Assembly: GCA_041392125.1 (NCBI GenBank)
Contig: JAWKMR010000007.1
Coordinates: forward strand, 1-64,000
Reading direction: 5' to 3'
DNA: 64,000 nt
Origin: Halomarinibacterium sp041392125
GTDB lineage: Bacteria; Bacteroidota; Bacteroidia; Flavobacteriales; Flavobacteriaceae
Shown here: positions 24,506 to 33,582 of the stretch, piece by piece
Numbering within the stretch: the stretch's first letter is position 1
Layout of the letters: each line of letters opens with the position of its first letter
Program-made: the position numbers and the translations under genes
Notes under the pieces: model-generated
What the model was told of the DNA's origin: nothing
The model's input: the letters and a program-made list of their open reading frames with translations, nothing else
Database searches by the model: none

Positions 24506-25876
24506 ATGAGGAGGGTAAAAATTCATTTTTTAGGCGCATCTGGGACTGTGACAGGTTCAAAATACCTATTAGAAACACCAGCGCTTACAATAATGATTGA
24601 TTGCGGTGTTTTTCAAGGCTTGAAAGAACTACGGTTGCATAACTGGGAAAATATTCCTTTTGATGTTTCTAAAATTAATTTTGTACTGCTTACACATGGT
24701 CATTTAGACCACACCGGGTATTTGCCTAGACTAGTACAACAAGGATTTACCGGGAAAATTTTAGGAACTGCTCCAACGTTAGATATTACTGAAATAATAC
24801 TGCGAGATAGTGCGAAAATCCATGAAGAAGAAGCCGAAAAAGCAAACGAAGAAGGGTATACTTCACATAATCCCGCTTTGCCATTTTATACTACCGATGA
24901 GGTTTTAAAAACACTCCGTTATTTTGAGAATATTGAGAAAGATACTTGGATTACACTTTCTGAAAACATACAAGTCCGGTTTTTATATAATGGACACATT
25001 ATTGGCTCAACCTATATTGAACTTCAAATTTTTGAGAAAACCTTTGTTTTTTCAGGAGATGTAGGGAGAAGAAACGATCCGCTTTTATTTCCGCCACAAA
25101 AACCCCAATGGGCAGATTATCTTTTTATGGAAAGTACCTACGGAAATAAACTTCATCCCAAAGAAAATATTTCCGAAAAATTAACAGAATTAATCCATAA
25201 AACCATTCATAATAGAGGAACACTTATTATCCCTTCTTTTGCAGTGGAACGATTGCAAGTGTTGATGTATTTGTTATGGAAATTATATCAAAAAAATGCC
25301 ATTCCCAAAATCCCAATATTTATTGATAGTCCTATGGGAAACAATGTAACAAGTGTTTTTGAAGAATTTACCCATTGGCATACCCTTGATGCTTCACAAA
25401 CAAAAGCCATAAAAAAGAGGATGCACATTATTACTTCTTATAAAGAAACGTGGGAAACCATCGACGACCCACGTCCTAAAGTAGTGATTGCAGGTAGCGG
25501 AATGATAACTGGGGGAAGGGTATTAACCTATTTAAAACAGCTTATCGATAGACCATCAACTACCCTATTATTAGTTGGCTTTCAAGCCGAGGGAACTCGT
25601 GGGAGACAACTGCTGGAAGGCGCTCACGAGATTAAATTCTTTGGTAAGTATTACCCGGTAAAGGCATCGGTGCATCATCTGGAGAGCATGTCTGCCCATG
25701 CAGATCAAGCCGATTTATTAGATTGGATAAGTGAGATTAAAAATATTCCGGAAGAAGTTTTTTTAGTCCATGGCGAACCTGGAGCAAGCGATGCTTTACG
25801 AGTAAAAATTCAAGATATTTTTGGCTGGAAAGTAAACCTTCCCAAATTGTATGAAACTGCTGAAGTAATGGTGTAA
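24506..25876 (+). CDS. MBL-fold beta-CASP RNA-processing exonuclease-like protein
   Basis: 456 aa. The metallo-beta-lactamase core has LLTHGHLDHTG (H64, H66, D68, H69) plus later metal ligands in YNGHIIGS and FSGDVGRRNDPLL. The beta-CASP domain has TLIIPSFAVER, IFIDSPMG, IAGSGMITGGR and LVGFQAEGTRGRQL; the last metal ligands lie in SAHADQADLL and VHGEPGA. This fits the CPSF73-like prokaryotic group that cleaves RNA. It begins 3 nt after the ATP-cone gene. In proteobacteria similar proteins sit in Anr/Fnr-controlled Usp clusters. Confidence 0.9.
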   Translation: MRRVKIHFLGASGTVTGSKYLLETPALTIMIDCGVFQGLKELRLHNWENIPFDVSKINFVLLTHGHLDHTGYLPRLVQQGFTGKILGTAPTLDITEIILRDSAKIHEEEAEKANEEGYTSHNPALPFYTTDEVLKTLRYFENIEKDTWITLSENIQVRFLYNGHIIGSTYIELQIFEKTFVFSGDVGRRNDPLLFPPQKPQWADYLFMESTYGNKLHPKENISEKLTELIHKTIHNRGTLIIPSFAVERLQVLMYLLWKLYQKNAIPKIPIFIDSPMGNNVTSVFEEFTHWHTLDASQTKAIKKRMHIITSYKETWETIDDPRPKVVIAGSGMITGGRVLTYLKQLIDRPSTTLLLVGFQAEGTRGRQLLEGAHEIKFFGKYYPVKASVHHLESMSAHADQADLLDWISEIKNIPEEVFLVHGEPGASDALRVKIQDIFGWKVNLPKLYETAEVMV

Positions 25877-25889
25877 ATTATTGAAAAAT

Positions 25890-25932
25890 TGACATTTATC
25901 ATTTTTAATTTACTCGTTTAAAATTACTTTTC
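25890..25932 (+). promoter_or_regulatory. Fnr-type palindrome and -7 box upstream of the lipoprotein gene (site 4)
   Basis: TGAC-ATTT-ATCA at 25890-25901 (one asymmetric base) and TACTTTTC (5 of 6 fixed positions) at 25925-25932; centre to box start is 29.5 nt. The lipoprotein ATG follows 27 nt later. Confidence 0.7.
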
Positions 25933-25959
25933 GTGTTTAATTTTTTTAAAAATAATGTT

Positions 25960-26592
25960 ATGAAAAAGGTACTTTTTTTAGGAATTATTTCATTGCTATT
26001 AAGCTGTTCTTCAACAAAATTAATTGAAGAATGGAAAAGCCCCGAAACTCCCGTGTATGAATCAAATAAAATATTAGTTATTGGTATGAGCGCAGATACC
26101 GAGGTGCGAAGAAACTTTGAAGAAATACTTTCAAAATCGTTAGAAAAAGAAGGCGTAGTTGCTGTGCGAAGTATCGATTTTTTTGAAAATGTATTTCAGG
26201 TAGAAGAAAAAACCGAAAAGGAAATGGATTTAATTGAAAAATCGCTTTTAGAAGCAGGTTTCGATAGTGTATTATTTTCAAAAGTAACGGGGTCTGAAGA
26301 TAAAGTTACTTTACTACAAGCGTATACTAATTTCAATAAAGATGTTTTAAACTTCAAAGAGTATTATATAAGTAATCAAGAAACATATAACAGAAATGAA
26401 AGTCAGAATTATAAAATTTACCATACTGAAACTTCTGTATTTTGTATATGTGCCAGTAAAGAACGAGAACTTTTATGGAAAGGCAGTATTGACCTTGTGG
26501 CTCCTGAAAAACCAAACAAAGCCATAAAAGACTATGTTCGATTATTAATTAAATCGTTAGAAAAAAACCAGGTGGTAATTGTTGAAGACTAA
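25960..26592 (+). CDS. Predicted lipoprotein, unknown function
   Basis: 210 aa from the ATG at 25960, preferred over a GTG nine codons upstream because it gives a compact signal peptide with lipobox LLLSC. The mature part begins SSTKLIEEWKSPE and has ILVIGMSADTEVRRNFEEILSKSLEKEGV. This resembles small lipoproteins whose fold handles nucleotide-like or envelope roles, but no family can be named with confidence. It is convergent with the next Usp gene and carries its own palindrome promoter, which places it in the low-oxygen group. Confidence 0.75.
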   Translation: MKKVLFLGIISLLLSCSSTKLIEEWKSPETPVYESNKILVIGMSADTEVRRNFEEILSKSLEKEGVVAVRSIDFFENVFQVEEKTEKEMDLIEKSLLEAGFDSVLFSKVTGSEDKVTLLQAYTNFNKDVLNFKEYYISNQETYNRNESQNYKIYHTETSVFCICASKERELLWKGSIDLVAPEKPNKAIKDYVRLLIKSLEKNQVVIVED

Positions 26593-27405
26593 CTACTTTA
26601 AAACCAGCAGAGGAACTCTGGTTTCATAACTAAGTTGCGGGGTATCGCTTCCGGAAAAAAGGCGATGAAAAAATGATTTTGGGTGGATAAAAATCACGTG
26701 CATATCTACCGGCAAGAGTTGCTCAAAACTACTCACTGCCTCCGGCGTTGGAACTCCTTCTATACTATGATATTCAATATTTGTGAATTCTCCAAAAACT
26801 GAATTTTTAGGTACTTCCTTATGAGTATCAAGCTGTAACACCTGTAAGGTAACATTTCTTCCTTGTACCATTTCGGCTACAGGAAGCAAGGCATCGGGAT
26901 GAAAATCGTCTTCGTCTTTTAAGGTAAATAATAACGAAGTAAAGGTATGGTAGGTATAATTTTCGGGAATCACTAACACCGGAATTTGTATATTTCGTAT
27001 CACCTTTAACGTGTTACTTCCAAAAATAACTTCGGCAGCGCCGGTAGCCCCATTAGTTCCCATAATAACCAAATCTATGTTTTTAGAATGAATGGTTTGC
27101 GCTACCGCGTCTATAAACACATCAAAATCAAAAATCCCTTCAAAAGTATAGGCTTCGGAAGCATATTTCTTGGAATATTCGTTTACCAACCCATCCAGCT
27201 GTTCTTTATTGTCTGAAGCAATGGTCGCATAAATAGTGCTATCCATGGCTGATGCCGTGTAAATATCACTAGTGATAAATTCGGAAGCTTTTTGAACATT
27301 CAAAAAATAAAATTCCATGGACTTTCCTTTGAAAAACGCCATGGCATACTGAACAGCGTTCAGCGAATTTTCTGAAAAATCGGTAGGTAATAAGACTCGT
27401 TTCAT
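26593..27405 (-). CDS. Universal stress protein, tandem domains (second degenerate)
   Basis: 270 aa from the ATG at 27405 (MKRVLLPTDFSENSLNAVQYA); a longer frame to 27465 adds residues without family similarity. The first domain has MGTNGATG with GSNT; the second is divergent and ends VPLLVLK. It is the only member of the locus on the minus strand and is divergent from ccoI; the palindrome at 27486-27497 lies between them. A possible minus-strand -7 box, TATCTTTA, is at 27429-27422. Confidence 0.9.
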   Translation of the reverse strand: MKRVLLPTDFSENSLNAVQYAMAFFKGKSMEFYFLNVQKASEFITSDIYTASAMDSTIYATIASDNKEQLDGLVNEYSKKYASEAYTFEGIFDFDVFIDAVAQTIHSKNIDLVIMGTNGATGAAEVIFGSNTLKVIRNIQIPVLVIPENYTYHTFTSLLFTLKDEDDFHPDALLPVAEMVQGRNVTLQVLQLDTHKEVPKNSVFGEFTNIEYHSIEGVPTPEAVSSFEQLLPVDMHVIFIHPKSFFHRLFSGSDTPQLSYETRVPLLVLK

Positions 27406-27485
27406 CTTTTTTGAATTTTCATAAAGATAGTTGAATAATCTTCCATTTAAAATGATTTTGCTCATAAATTAAAGGTCCACAAGGC

Positions 27486-27528
27486 TGATATTTATCATAG
27501 TTTCATAGGTGTTTCCTTCAGAATTTTG
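27486..27528 (+). promoter_or_regulatory. Fnr-type palindrome and -7 box upstream of ccoI (site 5)
   Basis: TGAT-ATTT-ATCA at 27486-27497, a perfect inverted repeat, and GAATTTTG (5 of 6 fixed positions) at 27521-27528; centre to box start is 29.5 nt. The site lies in the divergent usp/ccoI gap and could influence both directions, but only the ccoI side shows the standard spacing. Confidence 0.75.
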
Positions 27529-27550
27529 CTTTCAAGTTTAACTAGAACAC

Positions 27551-29938
27551 ATGGCTAACTGTTATCATTGTGGAGATTCTTGTAATGGTAGTGAAATTGT
27601 ACACCAAGAAAAAACCTTTTGTTGCCGGGGCTGTGTTACGGTTTTCGATATTTTAAACGACAATGACCTGTCGTACTATTACGATCTTGAAAAAACACCA
27701 GGCACCTCTCCTAAAACCATAGAAAGTAAGTACGATTTTTTGACCAATGAAGCCATTGTAAATAAGCTATTAGAATTTAATGATGGAAATACCCAAATAA
27801 TTTCCTTTTTAATTCCTACCATTCATTGTAGTTCTTGTATTTGGGTATTGGAAAACTTGCAAAAATTGAATAAAGGAATACGTACCTCGCAAGTAGATTT
27901 TCCCAAAAAAATGGTTCGAATTACCTATGCTTCGGAAGAAATTTCTTTGAAAGAATTGGTAACGCTTTTAGCTAAAATTGGGTATGAGCCTTATATTTCT
28001 CTGGAAGACTTGGGCGCCAAAAAAAGGAAAACCGATCATACCCTTATTTATCAATTAGGAGTGGCAGGTTTTGCTTTTGGGAATGTGATGTTTCTTTCTT
28101 TTCCGGAGTATTTTCAGGTAGAAGAATTTTGGTTAGATCAATTCAAGAATTTGTTCCGTTGGCTCATGTTTGCGTTTTCGGTCCCGGTGGTAGTGTATTC
28201 GGCTCGCAATTATTTTATTTCGGCCTATAAAGGAATACGTTCCAAAATTTTAAACATAGACATTCCTATTGCCTTGGGAATTACCGTTCTTTTTGTAAGA
28301 AGTACACTAGAGATTGTAATGAACTGGGGTACCGGCTTTTTTGATAGCCTCACGGGCTTGGTATTCTTTTTATTGATTGGGAAGTTTTTTCAGCAAAGAA
28401 CCTATTCGTACCTTTCTTTTGAAAGAGACTACAAATCGTATTTCCCAGTTGCTGTTACTCGAATTTCAGCGAACAATACCGAAGAGCAAATACCTATTTA
28501 TGATATAAAACCCGGCGACCGACTTCTTATTCGCAATAAAGAATTAATCCCGGTAGATGCTATTATTCTGAAAGGAAATGCCTTAATAGATTATAGTTTT
28601 GTGACAGGAGAGGCAATTCCTGTGGTAAAAAATTCTGGCGAAAAAGTGTTTGCCGGGGGTAGGCAAGAAGGAGCTCTTATTGAAGTAGAGGCCATCAAAG
28701 AAGTGGCGCAAAGTTATCTTACCCAATTGTGGAGCAATGAAGTATTCTCACACAACAAAGAACATCAATTTCAATCGTTAATAGACAAAATAAGCAAGCA
28801 TTTTACCATTGGGGTGCTTTCGCTGGCGTTTTTAGCAACCTTGTTTTGGGTTTTTGTAGATGCTTCAAAAGCAGTACAAGTGTTTACCGCAGTACTTATT
28901 GTGGCCTGTCCCTGCGCCATTGCATTGGCCTCTCCTTTTACCCTCGGAAATTTATTGCGCATTTTTGGGAACCAACAATTCTATTTAAAGGAAGCCTATA
29001 TTATTGAGCAAATGGCTGCTATAGATGTGGTGGTTTTCGATAAAACAGGAACCATTACCACCCATGCAAAAAGTAATATAACCTACGAGGGAATACCCCT
29101 TACGGAAGCCGAATCTAACTTGCTTACCAGTTCGCTTCGGGCCTCTAACCATCCTCTTAGTAGGGCGTTGTACGATATTTTGAATAAAAATGACATTAAA
29201 GTTTTAGATCATTTTGAAGAAATTACAGGAAAAGGAATCATAGCCTCTTACAACAAACAATCGATAAAAGTTGGAGCACCTTCTTTTGTGGATGCTTCTC
29301 AGGTGGCAGAAGAAGAAAACAAAACTTCGGTGTATGTAAGTAGCAATAACGATTTTAAAGGCCGTTATGTTTTTCAGAATACGTACAGGGAAGGATTACT
29401 AGAGGTATTCCAGAAAATAGGAAAGAACAAAGAAATAGCCATCCTTTCCGGCGATAATGATGGTGAAAGAGGCCGATTGCAAATGATTCTTCCTTCGGGA
29501 GCCACTCTATTATTTGAGCAAAAACCGGATGATAAACTTCATTTTATAAAATCCCTTCAGCAACAGGGCAAAAAAGTCATGATGATAGGCGATGGGTTAA
29601 ATGATGCCGGCGCCTTGGCGCAAAGTGATGTCGGGGTAGTGGTTTCAGAAAATGTGAATGTTTTTTCTCCTGCTTGCGACGCCATTTTAGATGCTTCGCG
29701 CTTCTCTTCGTTGCCCGATTTTTTAAAGCTCTCCCATAAAGGAATTCAGGTAATTAAATGGAGTTTTATCCTCTCATTGCTTTATAATTTGGTGGGCTTA
29801 GGATTTGCCGTAACAGGAAATTTAATGCCCGTAGTGGCGGCTATTTTAATGCCCCTAAGTTCTATAAGCATTGTTGTTTTTACTACGGTAGCAACCTATT
29901 TTTTAGGGAAATCTATTACTAGGAAAGAAAAAAAATGA
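27551..29938 (+). CDS. ccoI: Copper-translocating P-type ATPase for cbb3 oxidase assembly
   Basis: 795 aa. The N-terminal Cys-rich zinc-ribbon-like part (CYHCGDSCNG, CCRGC) is followed by a heavy-metal domain with HCSSCIW (about residue 95). About eight helices, the CPC metal-site motif at C453-P-C455, the phosphorylated D497 in DKTGT, SNHPLSRAL, and the hinge GDGLNDAGAL are all present. CcoI/FixI pumps copper needed for the CcoN CuB centre. It directly precedes ccoS and the oxidase structural genes, with a palindrome promoter of its own. Confidence 0.93.
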   Translation: MANCYHCGDSCNGSEIVHQEKTFCCRGCVTVFDILNDNDLSYYYDLEKTPGTSPKTIESKYDFLTNEAIVNKLLEFNDGNTQIISFLIPTIHCSSCIWVLENLQKLNKGIRTSQVDFPKKMVRITYASEEISLKELVTLLAKIGYEPYISLEDLGAKKRKTDHTLIYQLGVAGFAFGNVMFLSFPEYFQVEEFWLDQFKNLFRWLMFAFSVPVVVYSARNYFISAYKGIRSKILNIDIPIALGITVLFVRSTLEIVMNWGTGFFDSLTGLVFFLLIGKFFQQRTYSYLSFERDYKSYFPVAVTRISANNTEEQIPIYDIKPGDRLLIRNKELIPVDAIILKGNALIDYSFVTGEAIPVVKNSGEKVFAGGRQEGALIEVEAIKEVAQSYLTQLWSNEVFSHNKEHQFQSLIDKISKHFTIGVLSLAFLATLFWVFVDASKAVQVFTAVLIVACPCAIALASPFTLGNLLRIFGNQQFYLKEAYIIEQMAAIDVVVFDKTGTITTHAKSNITYEGIPLTEAESNLLTSSLRASNHPLSRALYDILNKNDIKVLDHFEEITGKGIIASYNKQSIKVGAPSFVDASQVAEEENKTSVYVSSNNDFKGRYVFQNTYREGLLEVFQKIGKNKEIAILSGDNDGERGRLQMILPSGATLLFEQKPDDKLHFIKSLQQQGKKVMMIGDGLNDAGALAQSDVGVVVSENVNVFSPACDAILDASRFSSLPDFLKLSHKGIQVIKWSFILSLLYNLVGLGFAVTGNLMPVVAAILMPLSSISIVVFTTVATYFLGKSITRKEKK

Positions 29939-29941
29939 AAC

Positions 29942-29984
29942 TGATATTTATCATATTTTCAGAATTGTGAGGAGTCTAATTTTA
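29942..29984 (+). promoter_or_regulatory. Fnr-type palindrome and -7 box upstream of ccoSNOQP (site 6)
   Basis: TGAT-ATTT-ATCA at 29942-29953, a perfect inverted repeat 3 nt after the ccoI stop, and TAATTTTA at 29977-29984; centre to box start is 29.5 nt. The ccoS ATG follows 18 nt after the box. Confidence 0.78.
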
Positions 29985-30002
29985 CACAATAATTAACCAG
30001 AA

Positions 30003-30194
30003 ATGACCATCATTTACATGCTTCTCGCCATTAGTGTTACAGTCGCCATTGTGTTCTTCATTGCTTTTATTATTTCAGTAAAAAAAGGACAATATGAAGA
30101 TACCTATACACCTTCTGTGCGCATGCTCTTTGAAGATGAAGTGATTAAAGAAGTTTCTGCCGAAAATTCAAAAACCAAAACCGATAACCAATAA
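30003..30194 (+). CDS. ccoS: cbb3-type cytochrome oxidase assembly protein CcoS
   Basis: 63 aa. One N-terminal helix (MTIIYMLLAISVTVAIVFFIAF) and a short polar tail containing GQYEDTYTPSVRMLFED, which matches the CcoS family (QFDDxxxPxxRxLFDD). CcoS is needed for cofactor insertion into CcoN. It lies 2 nt before ccoN. Confidence 0.9.
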   Translation: MTIIYMLLAISVTVAIVFFIAFIISVKKGQYEDTYTPSVRMLFEDEVIKEVSAENSKTKTDNQ

Positions 30195-30196
30195 TT

Positions 30197-32395
30197 ATGG
30201 AAGTAGAAAAGTTTTATTACGACAACAAAATCGTTAAAAATTTCCTCTATGCTACCCTTGTGTGGGGTATTGTAGGGATGAGTGTAGGGCTTTTGTTAGC
30301 CTTTATGTTTTTGTTTCCAAACCTTACCGATGGTATCTCTTGGCTTAGCTTCGGGCGTTTGCGTCCCTTGCATACCAACGCCGTTATTTTTGCCTTTGTA
30401 GGGAATGCCATTTTTGCAGGAGTCTATTACTCGTTGCAACGCTTGTTAAAGGCAAGGATGTGGAGTAAATTTTTAAGTAACTTCAACTTTTGGGGTTGGC
30501 AATTAATTATTGTTGCGGCAGCTATTACACTTCCATTGGGAATAACCACTTCTAAAGAATATGCAGAGTTGGAGTGGCCTATAGATATTGCCATTGCTTT
30601 GGTTTGGGTAGCTTTTGGTGCCAATATGATAGGAACCATTCTTAAAAGAAGACAGCGTCACCTATATGTGGCTATTTGGTTTTACTTAGCCACTTTTGTT
30701 ACGGTAGCGGTGCTCCATATTGTAAATAGTATGGAGTTACCGGTAAGTTTCTTGAAAAGTTATTCAATGTACGCCGGAGTGCAAGATGCTTTGGTACAAT
30801 GGTGGTATGGACACAATGCGGTAGCATTCTTTTTAACAACTCCGTTTTTGGGACTCATGTATTATTTTGTTCCGAAGGCGGCTAATAGACCGGTTTATTC
30901 CTATAAATTATCTATTGTTCACTTCTGGTCGTTAATTTTTATCTATATCTGGGCGGGGCCACACCACTTATTATATTCGGCTTTACCGGATTGGGCACAA
31001 AGCTTAGGTGTCGCTTTTTCAGTAATGCTGATTGCTCCATCTTGGGGAGGAATGATTAACGGACTGCTAACCTTACGAGGGGCTTGGGACAAAGTGAGAA
31101 CCAGTCCGGTGCTTAAATTTATGGTAGTAGCCATTACCGGATATGGTATGGCAACTTTTGAAGGCCCTATGCTTTCCCTGAAAAATGTGAATGCTATTGC
31201 TCACTTTACCGATTGGATTATTGCACACGTTCACGTAGGCGCTTTGGCTTGGAATGGGTTCCTAACCTTTGGAATGGTCTATTGGTTAGTGCCTAAATTA
31301 TTCAAAACCAATCTTTGGTCTACTAGATTGGCAAATGCACACTTCTGGATTGGTACTCTAGGAATTATTATGTATGCCTTGCCTATGTATGTGGCTGGTT
31401 TTGTGCAAGCGTTTATGTGGAAACAATTCAATCCCGACGGAACGCTTACCTACGGAAATTTCTTGGAAACCGTAAGTGAAATTATCCCTATGTATTGGAT
31501 GAGAGCTATTGGAGGTTCCCTGTACATAGTAGGTATGGTAATGCTATTATACAACATCGTAGCTACCATTCGTCAAGGAAGTAACGTTACAGATGAATTA
31601 GCTGAAGCTGCTCCACTACAAAGAGTGACAAAAAAACGTACCGGAAAAGAGGGGTACCATACTTGGTTAGAAAGACGTCCTGTAAAACTCACTATTTATG
31701 CTACCATTGCAATTTTAATTGGTGGAATGGTGCAGATTATACCTTCTTTAATTGTAGACGATTATGTGCCTAAAATCACTAGTGTAAAACCCTATACCCC
31801 TTTGGAATTAGAAGGGCGCGATATCTACATTCGAGAAAGCTGTAATGCCTGCCATTCACAAATGGTACGCCCTTTCCGAAGTGAAGTGGAGCGGTATGGT
31901 GAGTACTCAAAATCGGGAGAATATGTGTACGATCACCCATTCCTTTGGGGAAGTAAGCGTACTGGTCCCGATTTGTTCCGGGTAGGAGGAAAGTATAGCG
32001 ATAATTGGCATTTTAACCACATGTACGATCCACAATCTACTTCTTCAGGCTCCATTATGCCATCGTACAAATGGCTTATTAAAAATGAACTGGACAAGTC
32101 TATGACAGAGAAGAAAATGAATGCTATGGTCACCTTAGGAGTTCCTTACACAGAAGCGGATATTACTCGCGCTCAAGAATGGATGAATGAGCAAGGAACT
32201 AAAATAGAGGAAAACTTATTCAGCGATCCCGACTTTGCTAAAACCTACGAAGCCGATAAAAAATATGCACAAGAAAATGGTGAATCCTTTGTTGAAATGC
32301 GAAACCGTGAAATAGTTGCTTTAATTGCCTATTTACAACGATTAGGGACCGATATTAAAGTAAAAACCAACGAAGAAGAAGTAACGCTAAAATAA
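30197..32395 (+). CDS. ccoN: cbb3-type cytochrome c oxidase, fused CcoN-CcoO subunits
   Basis: 732 aa. Residues 1-about 480 are the 12-helix CcoN subunit with heme and CuB ligands in RPLHTNAV, WWYGHNAV, GPHHLLY and FTDWIIAHVHVG. Residues about 495-732 are CcoO: one helix and a c-type heme site C549-x2-C552-H553 (CNACH), followed by QMVRPFRSE and the distal PSYKWL region. In proteobacteria these are two genes; the fusion is typical of Bacteroidetes. It is the high-affinity terminal oxidase used at low oxygen, in the inner membrane. Confidence 0.97.
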   Translation: MEVEKFYYDNKIVKNFLYATLVWGIVGMSVGLLLAFMFLFPNLTDGISWLSFGRLRPLHTNAVIFAFVGNAIFAGVYYSLQRLLKARMWSKFLSNFNFWGWQLIIVAAAITLPLGITTSKEYAELEWPIDIAIALVWVAFGANMIGTILKRRQRHLYVAIWFYLATFVTVAVLHIVNSMELPVSFLKSYSMYAGVQDALVQWWYGHNAVAFFLTTPFLGLMYYFVPKAANRPVYSYKLSIVHFWSLIFIYIWAGPHHLLYSALPDWAQSLGVAFSVMLIAPSWGGMINGLLTLRGAWDKVRTSPVLKFMVVAITGYGMATFEGPMLSLKNVNAIAHFTDWIIAHVHVGALAWNGFLTFGMVYWLVPKLFKTNLWSTRLANAHFWIGTLGIIMYALPMYVAGFVQAFMWKQFNPDGTLTYGNFLETVSEIIPMYWMRAIGGSLYIVGMVMLLYNIVATIRQGSNVTDELAEAAPLQRVTKKRTGKEGYHTWLERRPVKLTIYATIAILIGGMVQIIPSLIVDDYVPKITSVKPYTPLELEGRDIYIRESCNACHSQMVRPFRSEVERYGEYSKSGEYVYDHPFLWGSKRTGPDLFRVGGKYSDNWHFNHMYDPQSTSSGSIMPSYKWLIKNELDKSMTEKKMNAMVTLGVPYTEADITRAQEWMNEQGTKIEENLFSDPDFAKTYEADKKYAQENGESFVEMRNREIVALIAYLQRLGTDIKVKTNEEEVTLK

Positions 32396-32404
32396 CAGAA
32401 AGCC

Positions 32405-32605
32405 ATGTTGAAATTTGTAAAAGGAAATTTGGAAAATATAGATGGGGTAGCCATCTACCCAATTATATCACTGCTCATATTCTTTGTTTTTTTCTTGCTC
32501 CTTTTTTGGTGGGTATTTACCGCTAAAAAGGCATACATACAGGAAGTTAGCAATTTACCCTTAGAAAATGAAGACACTAACATTAACCACAATACCATAC
32601 TATGA
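32405..32605 (+). CDS. ccoQ: CcoQ-like small subunit of cbb3 oxidase
   Basis: 66 aa with one helix (about residues 15-40) ending FWWVFTAKKAYIQEVSNLPLE. Position between ccoNO and ccoP, length, and the FWxxxxKK pattern after the helix match CcoQ. Its stop overlaps the ccoP ATG by 4 nt. Confidence 0.75.
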   Translation: MLKFVKGNLENIDGVAIYPIISLLIFFVFFLLLFWWVFTAKKAYIQEVSNLPLENEDTNINHNTIL

Positions 32606-33576
32606 AGTCACTAGCATCTTATTTACGAGTAATCGGTTTTATGGTCTTAGCCTTTTTATTAATGGAGTTTACCATAGACTCTGGTGAGCAAATGGCCATA
32701 GAAAAATATCCCATTATTTGGGGCGTTTTGGCAATGCTTTTACTTTTTGCCATTGCTGTTGAAATTATTTCTGAAACACTAAAAAGCATTCTATACAGAG
32801 GGCTTTCAGAAGAAGCACAGGCAAAATTTCTTGTTTCTGAAAAAGATAGAAAAGCACAGCAATTCTCCGGAATAAAGCGAGTTTACAAAAAACTGGTAGG
32901 AGGAAAACCTATTGAACAAGAAGGAGAAATTGTACTGGATCACAATTACGATGGTATTCGAGAGTTGGATAACAAGCTTCCGCCTTGGTGGTTGTATGGT
33001 TTTTATATCACCATTATTTTTGGAGCCATCTATTTAGTGCGTTACCATGTGTTTGATGGCACTAAGCAAGCAAAGGAGTTTGAAATTGAAATGGAAGAAG
33101 CACGTTTGGCTGTTGAAGAGTACAAGAAAACTGCCAAAGGATTGGTGGATGTGAATACCGTTGAAGTATTAACGGAAGCTTCCGATTTGGCAGCAGGGAA
33201 AGCCATTTTTGAAACCAATTGTGTTGCATGCCACAAAGTTGATGGAGGAGGAGGGATTGGGCCTAATTTAACCGATGAATATTGGATTTTAGGCGGCGGA
33301 ATTAAAAATGTATTCAACACCATTTCAGAAGGAGGTCGTGCCGGAAAAGGTATGGTGCCTTGGAAAACCGAACTTTCGCCTTTAGAAAGAGCCCAAGTAG
33401 CCAGTTATGTATTAGGGTTTGCAGGAACTACACCCGCCGAGCCCAAAGCCCCGGAAGGCGACATTTGGGTAAACCCAGACGCTCTGAAAGATACCGAAGA
33501 ACTTCCCGTTGAAACAATCATAGATTCTACTTCAGTAATAGATTCCACCAGTGTAACTATTACCGTTAGGGACTAA
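32602..33576 (+). CDS. ccoP: cbb3-type oxidase cytochrome c subunit CcoP (mono-heme)
   Basis: 324 aa. Two N-terminal helices (residues 8-60), a FixP_N-type segment (HNYDGIRELDNKLPPWWLYGFYI) with a third helix, then a single class I cytochrome c domain with C207-x2-C210-H211 (CVACH) and axial Met in GKGMVPW. Proteobacterial CcoP is usually diheme; only one CxxCH is present here. The acidic Ser/Thr-rich C-terminal tail is unassigned. It carries electrons from soluble cytochrome to CcoNO. Confidence 0.93.
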   Translation: MKSLASYLRVIGFMVLAFLLMEFTIDSGEQMAIEKYPIIWGVLAMLLLFAIAVEIISETLKSILYRGLSEEAQAKFLVSEKDRKAQQFSGIKRVYKKLVGGKPIEQEGEIVLDHNYDGIRELDNKLPPWWLYGFYITIIFGAIYLVRYHVFDGTKQAKEFEIEMEEARLAVEEYKKTAKGLVDVNTVEVLTEASDLAAGKAIFETNCVACHKVDGGGGIGPNLTDEYWILGGGIKNVFNTISEGGRAGKGMVPWKTELSPLERAQVASYVLGFAGTTPAEPKAPEGDIWVNPDALKDTEELPVETIIDSTSVIDSTSVTITVRD

Positions 33577-33582
33577 TTAACC

